20,542 nt of DNA from Planctomycetaceae bacterium (lineage in GTDB: Bacteria > Planctomycetota > Planctomycetia > Pirellulales > Lacipirellulaceae), in contig PATG01000143.1 of assembly GCA_002713555.1 (NCBI GenBank), positions 1 through 20,542 of the forward strand, given 5' to 3'. The notes beneath the pieces were generated by a model that saw only the letters and a list, made by a program, of their open reading frames with translations, searched no databases and was not told where the DNA came from. A program made the position numbers and the translations under genes. Shown here piece after piece: positions 1 through 8,972 of this stretch (position 1 is the first letter of the stretch; every line of letters starts with the position of its first letter).

Positions 1-1059
1 GGCCCAGTGCCAATTGCCGAAGCATCCGACCCGCGTGATCTCGCTTATATCATCTATACCAGCGGTAGCACCGGACATCCCAAAGGGGTTTCGATCAATC
101 ACGCCAACCTCACCAACTTTCTCGCTGCCATGGCTAACCAGCCAGGCATGAGTCAGGACGACGTGCTATTAGCTGTGACCACCGTCTCCTTTGACATTGC
201 GGTTTTAGAATTGTTTCTACCTTTGGTAACCGGTGCAGAAATTGTGCTGGCCACAAGCCAAGCGGCCAGGGATGGGCAAGAGCTTGCCCGGATGATCAAG
301 GAAAATTGCGTGACCGTGATGCAAGCAACCCCTGCAACGTGGAGGTTGCTACTTAATGCTGAGAATGTGAATTCAACAAGTGCTGAGCATAAGCTAAAGA
401 TTCTTTGCGGTGGGGAGGCCCTAGATACCGCGTTAGCACACCAACTGCTGAATTGTGGCAGTGAGCTTTGGAATCTCTATGGTCCCACTGAAACGACGAT
501 TTGGTCGGGCGGGCTAAGGATCCAACCAGAGCACCTTCGGCAAGGCAACGTGCCCATAGGCAACCCGATCTTCAACACCCAGTTTCGCGTTTTGGACAGA
601 TACCGCCAACCGGTACCCATCGGTTCGACGGGCGAACTTCACATCGGTGGCCTCGGAGTAAGTCCTGGTTATTGGCAGCGTCCCGAAATGACGGCCCAGC
701 GGTTTGTTGATGGTTGGTATGCCACAGGCGATCGAGTTCGCGTGCGAGAAGATGGATTGCTCGATTTTCTTGAACGTATCGATCACCAAGTGAAGTTGCG
801 CGGTTTCCGAATCGAAATTGGGGAAATAGAAGCAGCTCTCAACGATTACCCCGAAGTTGCTCAAGCTGTTGTGGTGCTGCAAGGTAACAGCGATGACGAG
901 AAACAGCTCGTTGCTTATTTGCGTTGCCGTGAGAACATAAATTTGGAGAGTCTTCGCGAGCACTTGCAAACCAAATTGCCAAGCTATATGGTCCCGAGTC
1001 AATTTTTGAGCGTCGAAGCCTTCCCATTGACGCTTAACGGGAAGGTAGACCGCAAAAAC
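1..1059 (+). other. Adenylation domain 1 of the left NRPS (partial), predicted glycine
   Basis: The domain is cut just upstream of core motif A3 and ends at NGKVDR (A10). Aligning by eye to the GrsA phenylalanine domain gives specificity residues D-I-L-Q-L-G-L-I-W plus the A10 lysine, i.e. DILQLGLIWK. They come from SFDIAVLEL, VMQATP, ILCGGEA and WNLYGPTETTIW. This matches the well-known glycine code exactly. A condensation domain, not an E domain, follows its carrier, which fits an achiral residue. Motifs A3, A5 (YGPTE), A7 (YATGDRV), A8 and A10 are intact. Confidence 0.85.
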
Positions 1060-4000
1060 TTGGCTGCCCGACCTTTCATAGTCGAGCAAGATAGCGCCGG
1101 CCAGCAAGTCCTTTCCTACAGTTCTCCTGAAGAGGAGCTGCTGGCGGGCATTTGGGCCAATGTGCTAGGGCTTAGCCAAGTAGCCCCGCGCGACAACTTC
1201 TTCGAGATCGGCGGGCATTCTCTCACAGCAGCCCGTGTTGTCAGTCGAGTTCGGCAGACGCTTAACATTGAGGTGCCGCTACGACATCTCTTCGAGCATC
1301 CTCAGCTTAACGATTTTGCTGAATCGCTGGATCGTTTGGCAAAGAGCGAGACAAGTCCGATTCCCCGTTTGGCGAGCGACCAGAACCGCTTGTCGCTATC
1401 GGCCGCTCAACGACGGCAATGGATGTTAGTCGGTTTGTTGCCAGATTCGTCCTTATATGCCATTCCGACAGCCGTGCGTCTACGGGGTAAGCTTTCTGTC
1501 CAATCATTACAAAAGAGTTTAGAGCATATCGTTGCCAAGCACGAAACGCTTCGGATGACGTTTCATGATGAGGGCGGTCAGCCTGTGGCTCGTGTTGTTG
1601 AGCATATGTCGGTAACTCTACCAATCGAAGATCTCACTAGGATCAGCGAAGCCGATCGAAAAACCGTATTCAGGCAACGAATGCAATCTCTCGCAAAGCG
1701 AGGATTCGATCTTCGCGAGGCTCCGCTTTGGCATGTCGAGTTGATTCGTCTGTCGGCAGAAGAGCACGTGCTAGTTTGGTCGCTGCACCATATTCTCGTG
1801 GACGGTTGGTCGCTAGGGATTCTTGTGCGCGATTTGGCCGAAGCTTACGTTGCAGCAGAAAAAAATGAGCAGCCTCTACACTCTGCTTCTACAGTGAACC
1901 AGCAGCCACTGCTGAGATACTCCGACTACGCCGCTTGGCAACAAGATCAGGACACCAGCGCAGATATTGCCTACTGGCGCCGGCAACTCTCTGGTTTAGC
2001 TCCGCTGCTAGAACTCCCCACTGACTTCCCACGCCCTGCCGAGCAATCCTTTGAGGGAGCTAGCTATCAATTTTGGATTGACGAGCAAGACCTGGCAGCG
2101 ATTCGCCATCTTGGCGGGCAGCAAGGCACGACGTTATTCATGACCCTACTGTCGGTGTTTTACGTGCTCTTGTATCGTTATTCAGCAATCGACGATTTAG
2201 CTATCGGTACACCAGTAGCCAACCGCGACAGGCAAGAACTAGAAGATGTCGTTGGTCTGTTTGTGAATACGTTCATTTTGCGAGCTAATCTGGCAGAGAA
2301 CCCGACAGTCGAGGAGTTGCTCTCCCAAGTCCGACAGCTGACGCTTAAGGCTTATCAGCATCAGCAAGCGCCATTTGAGCAGGTGGTCGACGCGATCGGT
2401 GCTGCCAGAAGCCGCTCTGCATCGCCACTATTTCAAGTCCTGTTTACGCTCCAAAATGCGCCACTCGATCGTCCACTGGTTGACGGCCTCGAGTTGTCGC
2501 CTCTCACGCTAGAGACACAAACGTCGAAATTCGATCTTAGCCTCTCTTTTCGTGAAGAACAATCCCGACTGCGCGGTCAGTTGGAGTACCGTACCGATTT
2601 ATTTCGTGAGGAAACCATCCAGCGCATGGCTAAGCATTTCTGTCAGCTGCTACGAGAATTTCCACAGTGCGAAGGCCAACGACTGTCGTCGCTATCGATG
2701 CTGGACGATCGAGAACGCGAGCAATTAGATGATTGGGCTTCAACAAGAAAGACCTTGGAGTCGACGGCAGACAATGCAACGCTAAGTATTCACGAACTCT
2801 TTGCCAGACAGGCTTATAAAACGCCACAAGCCGTTGCACTAAAGCAAGGCGAAACGCAGTGGACTTACGAAGAGCTTGACAATTGCACCGATCAGCTTGC
2901 CAGCGTCTTGCGTGATTTAGGAGTGCAACGGGAAACGCGGGTAGGCGTTGTTGCCAATCGATCGCCGCAATCCATAGCGTTCTTGCTGGCAATTCTGAAA
3001 ACAGGTGGTGCTTACGTTCCGTTAGATCCCACTCTTCCAGAAGCACGTTGGCGTTGGATCGTTCAAAACGCAGAATGCGTTATAGTTGTCAGCGATGATT
3101 CAGAATCGCTGGAGCCGCTGCTCACAGGTAGCCAGGCAGAACAACTGCAATGTGATATTACAAATTCAATTTATTGGGTTGCGCGGTTACGAACTAGTTC
3201 GCTTGAGGTTTCGTCTAGCAGTGGCCAAGTGCTTGGAGCAAATTTGGCATACATGATGTATACGTCCGGCTCAACCGGAACGCCCAAAGGGGTTTGCACT
3301 TTGCATCAGGGGGTTACGCGGCTTGTGCGTGATGCGAACTACATGACCTTTGGGACTGACGAGGTTTTCTTGCAAGCAGCTCCTTTGGGATTCGATGCTT
3401 CGACTTTAGAGATTTGGGGGCCACTGCTGAATGGCGGTACATTGGTCATACCTGAAATGTTGATGCCAACGCTAGATGATATTGCAGATCTTGTCGAGCA
3501 ACATCAAGTGACCTCACTTTGGCTCTCAGCCGGCTTGTTTCACATTCTTGTCGATGAAGGGCTCGATCAGCGATTTTCTTCTTTGCGACATCTTTTGGCC
3601 GGAGGGGATGTCCTGTCACGTTCACATCTTCGTAAAGCAAGCAAGGTTTTGCCGCAAACCGAATTGATTAACGGATATGGACCGACCGAAGGGACGACCT
3701 TTACTTGTTGCCAAACGTTCACAGAAGAAGAGTTGAAATCACCAACTTCCAGCCCTGTACCCATTGGACGACCCATCGCAGCGACGAGGGTCTATGTTTT
3801 AGATGCTCATCTCGAACACGTTCCGATTGGAGTTCCAGGAGAGCTCTACTTAGGCGGCAAAGGGATGGCGAGAGGGTATTGGAACGACTCGTCCAAGACG
3901 GCAGCTCACTTCGTGCCCAATCCTTTTTTTGACATTCGTGCTGCTGCGATGAACGATGAGAATCTGACGCTCTATAAAACAGGCGATCTGGTGCGCTACC

Positions 4001-6048
4001 GCGCGGATGGTGTACTCGAATTCTTGGGCCGTAAAGACCAACAGGTGAAGGTGCGCGGATTTCGAATTGAACCAGGTGAAATTGAGAGCTTGCTAAAAAA
4101 GCATAATCAGGTCCGCGATGCTGTGGTCGTCGCGGTCGGGCAAGATGCGCAAAACAAACGATTAGCTGCCTTCCTAGTTGGTGGCCAAGTCTCCGATGGG
4201 GAGTACGATGGCAGAGAACTTTCAACAATCGCTTGCACAACGGCAGAAACTTCTGCTTTCCGGCAGCACTTAGCGGAGCACTTGTCTGCCCAGTTAATTC
4301 CCTCTAGCTTTCAGTGGATTCCCCAGTTGCCGCTCAATTCCAACGGTAAGGTCGACCGCCCCAGATTGCCTGATCAAGTTTATGTTTCGGCAACGGAGAA
4401 GACAAAGCAAGACGCTACGGATACGGAGCAACAATTACTGCTTATTTGGAAATCGTTGTTACCAAGTCAAGAGATTGGTCTAAACGACAATTTTTTCGAT
4501 TTGGGAGGGGATTCGATCATCGCTCTACAGATTGTCAGTCGGGCGAATCGCGCCGGGTTGAAAATCACTCCTGCAGAGATTTTCCAGTTCCAAACGATCG
4601 TCGACTTGGCCAGAGTAGCAAAACGTAGCACCGAAGCCGTAGCTACGCATTTGGCCCAGCCTCACGATCGTCCCTTTCACCCGACCCCCATCCAGTCTTG
4701 GTTTCTTGATCAGCAGCTGGCCAAACCTCACCACTTTAATCAGTCGGTTTGTGTGACCGTGCCGCCTGATATCGATCGCGCAGCGCTCGATTTGGCGCTG
4801 GCAAAAACCTTTGAGCATCACGATGCGTTGCGTCTACGCGTGAAAGATCAGCAAGTCATCTATGCTAAGGAAAGCTCGCAACCAGTCGCCTGGTACGATG
4901 TAGTAGCTGAAATGTCCGAAGTTGCCCAGCAGCTACAAGCTAGTTTGCATTTACATCAGGGACCTACATATCGAGTTGCAGGCTTTAGCTCGTCGGCCGA
5001 ATCCAAAACGTGCCTGCTTTTCGTGGCGCATCACTTCGTGATTGACGCCGTCTCATGGCGAATTCTGCTTGAGGATCTGCACGATGCTTATCGCCAAGCG
5101 ATTTCGAGTGAGACGATCTTGTTGCCGGCCAAGACAGCCAGCTATCAGGCGTGGGCTGAGCATTTAGCGAGTTGTGCGGACAATGCAGAACAAGACTATG
5201 AGTATTGGCAAATTCAAGCAAAGCAAGCTGCTCCAATCTCTCTCCCTGCATTAAGGGGCTCGGTAGAACCAACGGATGGTACGATTGGCAAGTCAAATCG
5301 TGTGGTGACTAAGCTGACTGCGCAGCTAACGACTGCGCTGGTGCAGCGCGGGGCGGGCGACGATCATCCATCGACACTCGATCATTTGGTGGCAGCATTG
5401 TGCCAATCTCTCTTGCCTTGGACTGCTGAAGACAAAATTACGATCGAGTTGGAAAAGCATGGCCGCAGTGCTATGCCTGGAGGCATCGATCTGGATGTCT
5501 CGCGCACAGTCGGATGGTTTACTGCTCTCTATCCCGTGACTCTTCAGTTGCCCTCCCAAGCTACTGCCGATGACTGGCTGATAGAGATTTCTGAACAACT
5601 TGCTGCAGTACCACATGACGGTTTGAGTTACGGCATTTTACGCTATCTCCAAGGACACCAAGAACTCGAAACTGGAGCTTCGGTTGGTTTTAATTATCTT
5701 GGGCAGCTTGATGCGGTTGGCGAAGCGACAGGTTTCGAGCGAGTGGAGTCTCCTGGAGAGCTGATTGCTCCGGAAAATAAGCTAGTGCACTGGCTAGATA
5801 TTAATTGCTGGGTCGTAAATCGAGCTATGACTATTGAGTGGGCCTTTGACAACACACTTTTCACTGCAGAGGAAATACGAGACGTGAGTCACAAGTTTGG
5901 TGAAAACATTAAAGAGTTACTACGGGCTACGACGCATAAAAACACTTCAACGGCTGAGCAATTTGATCTTGCCGACATGGATGCAGAGCAACTCGCCAGC
6001 GTTAAGTCACAGGTGCGTTTCCACGGAATGCAAGATAAACAAGGATAA
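1..6048 (+). CDS. Nonribosomal peptide synthetase, A-T-C-A-T-E, 5'-truncated by window edge
   Basis: The frame is open from base 1 (Gly-Pro before a GTG at base 7 that is not a real start), so the N-terminus lies upstream. Residues are counted from base 7. The first adenylation (A) domain begins just before its A3 motif YTSGSTGHPKG. A carrier (T) domain follows with GGHSL (Ser405). An LCL-type condensation domain opens with LSLSAAQRRQW and carries HHILVDGWS (His594-His595). A second A domain (about 928-1451), a T domain with GGDSI (Ser1503) and an epimerization (E) domain follow. The E domain shows HHFVIDAVSW (1675-1684), EKHGR, RTVGWFT and FNYLG, so its catalytic His and Glu are present. The tail after E (STAEQFDLADMDAEQLASV) resembles a donor docking segment. 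The protein should add Gly and then Val, epimerize the latter, and pass the chain to another protein. No TE is fused. The MATE gene follows immediately. Confidence 0.97.
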   Translation, partial: GPVPIAEASDPRDLAYIIYTSGSTGHPKGVSINHANLTNFLAAMANQPGMSQDDVLLAVTTVSFDIAVLELFLPLVTGAEIVLATSQAARDGQELARMIKENCVTVMQATPATWRLLLNAENVNSTSAEHKLKILCGGEALDTALAHQLLNCGSELWNLYGPTETTIWSGGLRIQPEHLRQGNVPIGNPIFNTQFRVLDRYRQPVPIGSTGELHIGGLGVSPGYWQRPEMTAQRFVDGWYATGDRVRVREDGLLDFLERIDHQVKLRGFRIEIGEIEAALNDYPEVAQAVVVLQGNSDDEKQLVAYLRCRENINLESLREHLQTKLPSYMVPSQFLSVEAFPLTLNGKVDRKNLAARPFIVEQDSAGQQVLSYSSPEEELLAGIWANVLGLSQVAPRDNFFEIGGHSLTAARVVSRVRQTLNIEVPLRHLFEHPQLNDFAESLDRLAKSETSPIPRLASDQNRLSLSAAQRRQWMLVGLLPDSSLYAIPTAVRLRGKLSVQSLQKSLEHIVAKHETLRMTFHDEGGQPVARVVEHMSVTLPIEDLTRISEADRKTVFRQRMQSLAKRGFDLREAPLWHVELIRLSAEEHVLVWSLHHILVDGWSLGILVRDLAEAYVAAEKNEQPLHSASTVNQQPLLRYSDYAAWQQDQDTSADIAYWRRQLSGLAPLLELPTDFPRPAEQSFEGASYQFWIDEQDLAAIRHLGGQQGTTLFMTLLSVFYVLLYRYSAIDDLAIGTPVANRDRQELEDVVGLFVNTFILRANLAENPTVEELLSQVRQLTLKAYQHQQAPFEQVVDAIGAARSRSASPLFQVLFTLQNAPLDRPLVDGLELSPLTLETQTSKFDLSLSFREEQSRLRGQLEYRTDLFREETIQRMAKHFCQLLREFPQCEGQRLSSLSMLDDREREQLDDWASTRKTLESTADNATLSIHELFARQAYKTPQAVALKQGETQWTYEELDNCTDQLASVLRDLGVQRETRVGVVANRSPQSIAFLLAILKTGGAYVPLDPTLPEARWRWIVQNAECVIVVSDDSESLEPLLTGSQAEQLQCDITNSIYWVARLRTSSLEVSSSSGQVLGANLAYMMYTSGSTGTPKGVCTLHQGVTRLVRDANYMTFGTDEVFLQAAPLGFDASTLEIWGPLLNGGTLVIPEMLMPTLDDIADLVEQHQVTSLWLSAGLFHILVDEGLDQRFSSLRHLLAGGDVLSRSHLRKASKVLPQTELINGYGPTEGTTFTCCQTFTEEELKSPTSSPVPIGRPIAATRVYVLDAHLEHVPIGVPGELYLGGKGMARGYWNDSSKTAAHFVPNPFFDIRAAAMNDENLTLYKTGDLVRYRADGVLEFLGRKDQQVKVRGFRIEPGEIESLLKKHNQVRDAVVVAVGQDAQNKRLAAFLVGGQVSDGEYDGRELSTIACTTAETSAFRQHLAEHLSAQLIPSSFQWIPQLPLNSNGKVDRPRLPDQVYVSATEKTKQDATDTEQQLLLIWKSLLPSQEIGLNDNFFDLGGDSIIALQIVSRANRAGLKITPAEIFQFQTIVDLARVAKRSTEAVATHLAQPHDRPFHPTPIQSWFLDQQLAKPHHFNQSVCVTVPPDIDRAALDLALAKTFEHHDALRLRVKDQQVIYAKESSQPVAWYDVVAEMSEVAQQLQASLHLHQGPTYRVAGFSSSAESKTCLLFVAHHFVIDAVSWRILLEDLHDAYRQAISSETILLPAKTASYQAWAEHLASCADNAEQDYEYWQIQAKQAAPISLPALRGSVEPTDGTIGKSNRVVTKLTAQLTTALVQRGAGDDHPSTLDHLVAALCQSLLPWTAEDKITIELEKHGRSAMPGGIDLDVSRTVGWFTALYPVTLQLPSQATADDWLIEISEQLAAVPHDGLSYGILRYLQGHQELETGASVGFNYLGQLDAVGEATGFERVESPGELIAPENKLVHWLDINCWVVNRAMTIEWAFDNTLFTAEEIRDVSHKFGENIKELLRATTHKNTSTAEQFDLADMDAEQLASVKSQVRFHGMQDKQG
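2788..4359 (+). other. Adenylation domain 2 of the left NRPS, predicted valine (epimerized to D-Val)
   Basis: The domain runs from IHELFARQA to NGKVDR, with A3 YTSGSTGTPKG, A5 NGYGPTEGTT, A7 YKTGDLV and A10 intact. The by-eye specificity code is DALWLGGTFK, from GFDASTLEI, LWLSAG, LLAGGD and NGYGPTEGTTF. It differs from the known valine code DALWIGGTFK only at position 299 (Ile to Leu). Valine is the best call; another branched aliphatic residue is possible. The downstream E domain should deliver the D-form. Confidence 0.72.
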
Positions 6049-6057
6049 TTGCTTGCC

Positions 6058-7377
6058 GTGACTGCACCCGAAAAATCTCTCTTTCCGCTCAGCTACCCCC
6101 TGCTCTTAAATGCGCTGGTCGGCATGTTGGTGATGCTTGTCGACATGAAAATCCTGAGCGCCTATTCCGAAAATGCCGCCGCTGCGGTGAGCATTGCCAA
6201 TCAAATCTTGCTGGTAGCGTTTGATTTCTCCTCACTATTCGCTGCCGGAGCAGTAGTGATGGTATCTCGGCAGCTAGGTGCTGGAAGGGCCGATAGTGCA
6301 AGAAAGACAGCCGTAGCTGCACTAGCCGCGAATGCCATGGCTAGTTTGCTGCTAGGACTCTTCTTGCTACCAGCTGCGCCTTACTTAGCTGCGGCAATCA
6401 ATTGTCCCAGTGAAATTTTCAGCGATGCCACCATTTATTTACGAGTCGGAGCGTTTACGATTCTGTTTAACGGCATCATGATGGCTGCGACAGCTGTACT
6501 ACGTGGGCATGGTGAAACACGTCTTATTTTTCTGCTGGGCATTGCCGCCTACACAACCTATCTCGCCAGCGAATACCTGCTGGTTTTTGGTTGGGGAGTG
6601 ATCCCGGAACTCGGCGTGCTTGGTTCTGGTTTAGCGACATTATTAGTCCGCATGTCGGCGGCCATCCTGCTACTGGTTGTGCTAGTCCGACGTTTACAGA
6701 TGCGCGATATCTTTCACAATTTCCAGCTGCGATCCTCCTTAGCACGCATGCGGCAATTGTTCGATTTATCGTGGCCGGGCACCATTGATAACTTCGCATA
6801 CGGTTTTTACCAGATGATCTTGGTAAGTTTTATCGCCAGTCAAAGTGTTGCCATGCTCCTTTCGAGGACATTTATACTAACTTTGACTGCAGTGCTGACG
6901 GTCACCCTCATGGCCATCAGCCAAGCCAACGAGGTGATGGTCGGGTTTCGGTATGGTGCAGGTCGCAAGCAGGAAATCAATGGTTGCGTGATTCGATCAA
7001 GCTTGGTGTCGACCTTGTTGACAACCAGTCTGGCCTTCGTGCTCTATCAATTGGCGGATCCGCTCGTTGGCCTATTCACCGAGCAGCGGGAGATTCTTCG
7101 TCTTGCCAAACAACTACTTTGGATTACGATATTTGTGCAACCCTTTAGTGCTGTGAATACCATCCTTTTCCATTCTCTTAGAGCGCTCGGCGACGTCGTA
7201 GTGCCTGTTATGGGTACGCAGATTATGATGTGGGTACTTAGCGTACCGCTAGCCTACGTTTTGGCAGTGAAAATGGAGCTAGGGACTGTTGGCCTCTGGT
7301 ACGTACTGCTGTTGGAAGAAGCATTGAAGGCTATTTTTCTCCTCATCAGGTGGATTCAGCGACAGTACAAGAGCTAA
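6058..7377 (+). CDS. MATE-family multidrug/peptide exporter
   Basis: This is a polytopic inner-membrane protein with about 12 predicted transmembrane segments in two six-helix halves, joined near RRLQMRDIFHNFQLRSS. Its length is typical of the MATE (NorM/DinF) superfamily. Family-like features include the early SYPLLLNALVGMLVMLVD segment, GAGAVVMVSRQLGAGR-type loops with SRQLGAG after helix 2, and NAVL/TAVLRGHGETR after helix 4. MATE proteins exchange Na+ or H+ for drugs or metabolites, so its position after an NRPS suggests product export or self-protection; that role is inferred. The start is uncertain. I chose GTG at 6058, 12 bases after an AAGGA. TTG at 6049, right after the NRPS stop, would add three residues but leaves only three bases after AAGGA. 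It is certainly co-transcribed with the NRPS upstream. Confidence 0.9.
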   Translation: MTAPEKSLFPLSYPLLLNALVGMLVMLVDMKILSAYSENAAAAVSIANQILLVAFDFSSLFAAGAVVMVSRQLGAGRADSARKTAVAALAANAMASLLLGLFLLPAAPYLAAAINCPSEIFSDATIYLRVGAFTILFNGIMMAATAVLRGHGETRLIFLLGIAAYTTYLASEYLLVFGWGVIPELGVLGSGLATLLVRMSAAILLLVVLVRRLQMRDIFHNFQLRSSLARMRQLFDLSWPGTIDNFAYGFYQMILVSFIASQSVAMLLSRTFILTLTAVLTVTLMAISQANEVMVGFRYGAGRKQEINGCVIRSSLVSTLLTTSLAFVLYQLADPLVGLFTEQREILRLAKQLLWITIFVQPFSAVNTILFHSLRALGDVVVPVMGTQIMMWVLSVPLAYVLAVKMELGTVGLWYVLLLEEALKAIFLLIRWIQRQYKS

Positions 7378-7403
7378 CGTTCCATTTTATTGTCTTGCAT
7401 GCA

Positions 7404-7480
7404 TTTTTTTGAACAGGAGGAAACAGAGAGAGCAGAGCATGGGGACGTATATTCTCCGTTTCCTCTGTTACCTCCTGTTC
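7404..7480. repeat. Dispersed palindromic repeat, intergenic copy
   Basis: A run of seven T is followed by GAACAGGAGGAAACAGAG (7411-7428), whose inverted copy is CTCTGTTACCTCCTGTTC (7463-7480); 17 of 18 positions pair. Pairing continues imperfectly for about 12 more bases, mostly with transition or wobble changes, so the transcript could form a long hairpin. The element fills most of the 118-base gap between the MATE and transferase genes. A related copy lies inside the right-hand NRPS at 16075. Palindromic repeats of this kind are usually non-autonomous mobile elements; no transposase is visible here. Confidence 0.8.
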
Positions 7481-7495
7481 TATCATTTCAGCAAC

Positions 7496-8212
7496 ATGAT
7501 CCCACCCCACGAAATTCACCTTTGGCACGCGGACGTTCCCCAGGGAGAACTGAAAGCGTCTGATCTTGCCGCCTCTGAGGTTGCTCAATCTACAAAATTC
7601 GTGTTTGCCGAAGATCGGCAAAGATTCTTGGCGACACGGATTCTGGTAAGACAACTGCTTGCCGGGTACGCGCAAGTTGCTCCACAGCAGCTAACATTTA
7701 CTCAGAACGATTACGGGAAGCCCCGGATAGAAGGTCCAAAAAGTGCCATTGGTTTGCATTTCAATTTGTCGCATTCGGCCAGCAAGATTGTCTGCGGCGT
7801 CACCACTCTCGGGGAGCTTGGTGTGGATATCGAAAGCCGAGTGCCCGCAGAGCACGGGCAGTTGGCCGATCGCAATTTTTCTCCGGAAGAGTGTCAGTGG
7901 TACGGGCAGGCTGAAGACATTTCGATGGCAAAATTGAGGTTCTTAACGGTTTGGACATTGAAGGAGGCCTACATCAAGGCGGTCGGCAAGGGGTTGTCGA
8001 TACCACTGACTAGCTTCAGCATTATTCCGCAGGGGGAAGCCAGCGCCAAGCTAGTCCGGTGTTTAGAATCAAATCAACAACAAGAGTGGTACTTCAAAAG
8101 ATGGATGCTTGAGCCGGCAATTTCCATGGCACTTGCCATTCCGTGTCAGCGCGACGTCAAACTGCAAATACGTTTACAGCAATACGATCTGTCGCCGTTT
8201 TGCATTGTCTAA
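7496..8212 (+). CDS. Sfp-type 4'-phosphopantetheinyl transferase
   Basis: This enzyme transfers the phosphopantetheine arm of coenzyme A to the conserved Ser of NRPS carrier domains, turning apo-synthetases into active ones. From the ATG at 7496 the product has 238 residues, the usual size of the Sfp/Gsp class. Diagnostic motifs are present: FNLSHS at 89-94, GVDIE at 109-113 with the Mg-binding Asp111 and Glu113, FSPEE near 128, and WTLKEAYIKAVGKGL at 153-167 with Glu157 and Lys161. The frame stays open upstream to a TTG at 7409, but those 29 extra residues are translated palindromic repeat and are not homologous to the family, so I reject that longer start. It is last in the left operon and converges with the thioesterase gene. 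Its targets are most likely the carrier domains of both operons. Confidence 0.93.
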   Translation: MIPPHEIHLWHADVPQGELKASDLAASEVAQSTKFVFAEDRQRFLATRILVRQLLAGYAQVAPQQLTFTQNDYGKPRIEGPKSAIGLHFNLSHSASKIVCGVTTLGELGVDIESRVPAEHGQLADRNFSPEECQWYGQAEDISMAKLRFLTVWTLKEAYIKAVGKGLSIPLTSFSIIPQGEASAKLVRCLESNQQQEWYFKRWMLEPAISMALAIPCQRDVKLQIRLQQYDLSPFCIV

Positions 8213-8235
8213 GATTCAGCCGTATTTCGTAACAA

Positions 8236-8964
8236 TCAAGCTGTTGACTCAAGTATAGATCTGACAACGTCGGTCAACTTCTCACGAGATAAAACATGCG
8301 GCTGACCGGGAAGAACTTGCAGATCGAAATTACCGCTGGTGTGGGCTTGCCACCCGTGGGCCTCTTCAAGTGACACGAGACAGTCGCAATCGGATACAAA
8401 GGCCCGGATTGTACAGGCAAGCGGCTGTAACGGCTCGAATTCGTATTGTTCGCAATTCTTTAGGTCATTACGCAAGATCGGTTCAAAGATTGCCATCGCT
8501 TCTTCGTTCGCCAACAGCTCCGGAGGAGTCCCTCCCATTTCGGTGAGCTGCTTGCGGAAGTCGACATCGCTGAGTTGGTGTAATCCTCGCTTCAAACCTA
8601 GGTGCGGAGGTCCCGCCGCTAACGGAAAATAATAGGAAGGTTCTGGTAGGTTGTCTCTGCGCCAGCGGCGAACAAGCTCATAGCCGAGTAGGGCACCCAT
8701 GCTATAACCCAAAATGGCATAATTGCGATCCAACTGGGGAGCTAAACAGGCAGCCAATTGATCGGCAAGCGTAGTCAGAGATTGAGGCGGCGGCTCATGA
8801 AAACGGTCTTCACGGCCAGGCAAGGAGACGGGGCAGATCTCGACCGCCGCGGAATCTAGCGAGAGAAGTGGGTAGAAGATGCTTGCCCCTGCGCCAGCTG
8901 GTGGCAAACAAAACAAACGCAGTGGTGCGCCCTGTGACGGTTTATCAAGTCTTCGAACTGGCAT
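8236..8964 (-). CDS. Type II thioesterase (GrsT/SrfA-D-like, alpha/beta hydrolase)
   Basis: This is a stand-alone 242-residue thioesterase of the family that hydrolyses misacylated or stalled carrier arms in NRPS/PKS systems. The N-terminal FCLPPAGAGASIF is the typical oxyanion-side signature. GYSMGA carries the nucleophile Ser88 (most relatives have GHSMG). The acid is probably Asp194 in SDCDCLVS, and the catalytic His is His223 in PGQPHVLS (family form PGxHFFL). Motif SLPGREDRFHEPP is also characteristic. It is the last gene of the right operon, its ATG eight bases after the membrane-protein stop. Because no NRPS here has a fused TE, it might also take part in product release, but the editing role is the family norm. 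Confidence 0.93.
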   Translation of the reverse strand: MPVRRLDKPSQGAPLRLFCLPPAGAGASIFYPLLSLDSAAVEICPVSLPGREDRFHEPPPQSLTTLADQLAACLAPQLDRNYAILGYSMGALLGYELVRRWRRDNLPEPSYYFPLAAGPPHLGLKRGLHQLSDVDFRKQLTEMGGTPPELLANEEAMAIFEPILRNDLKNCEQYEFEPLQPLACTIRAFVSDCDCLVSLEEAHGWQAHTSGNFDLQVLPGQPHVLSREKLTDVVRSILESTA

Positions 8965-8972
8965 AATTTAGT

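Noticed and set aside
514..1107. Long open frame on the minus strand (197 codons), and a similar one at 3719-4240 (173 codons)
   Set aside because: Both lie entirely antisense to well-conserved NRPS domains and their translations show no recognisable domain; they are by-products of the coding strand's codon pattern.
3922..3940. Possible third copy of the palindromic repeat (run of T followed by GA)
   Set aside because: Only the T run and two bases agree; the AGGAGGAAACAGAG part is missing and no inverted arm follows.
7404..7480. CRISPR repeat or insertion-sequence end
   Set aside because: There is one inverted pair only, with no regular spacers and no transposase gene nearby.
7409..7495. 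N-terminal extension of the phosphopantetheinyl transferase from a TTG at 7409 or ATG at 7439
   Set aside because: The added residues are translated palindromic repeat and the family normally begins close to the HLWHADV-like strand just after the ATG at 7496.
8213..8235. Bidirectional terminator between the convergent operons
   Set aside because: The 23-base gap has no clear GC-rich stem or T run; any terminator would have to lie inside coding ends and I cannot identify one.
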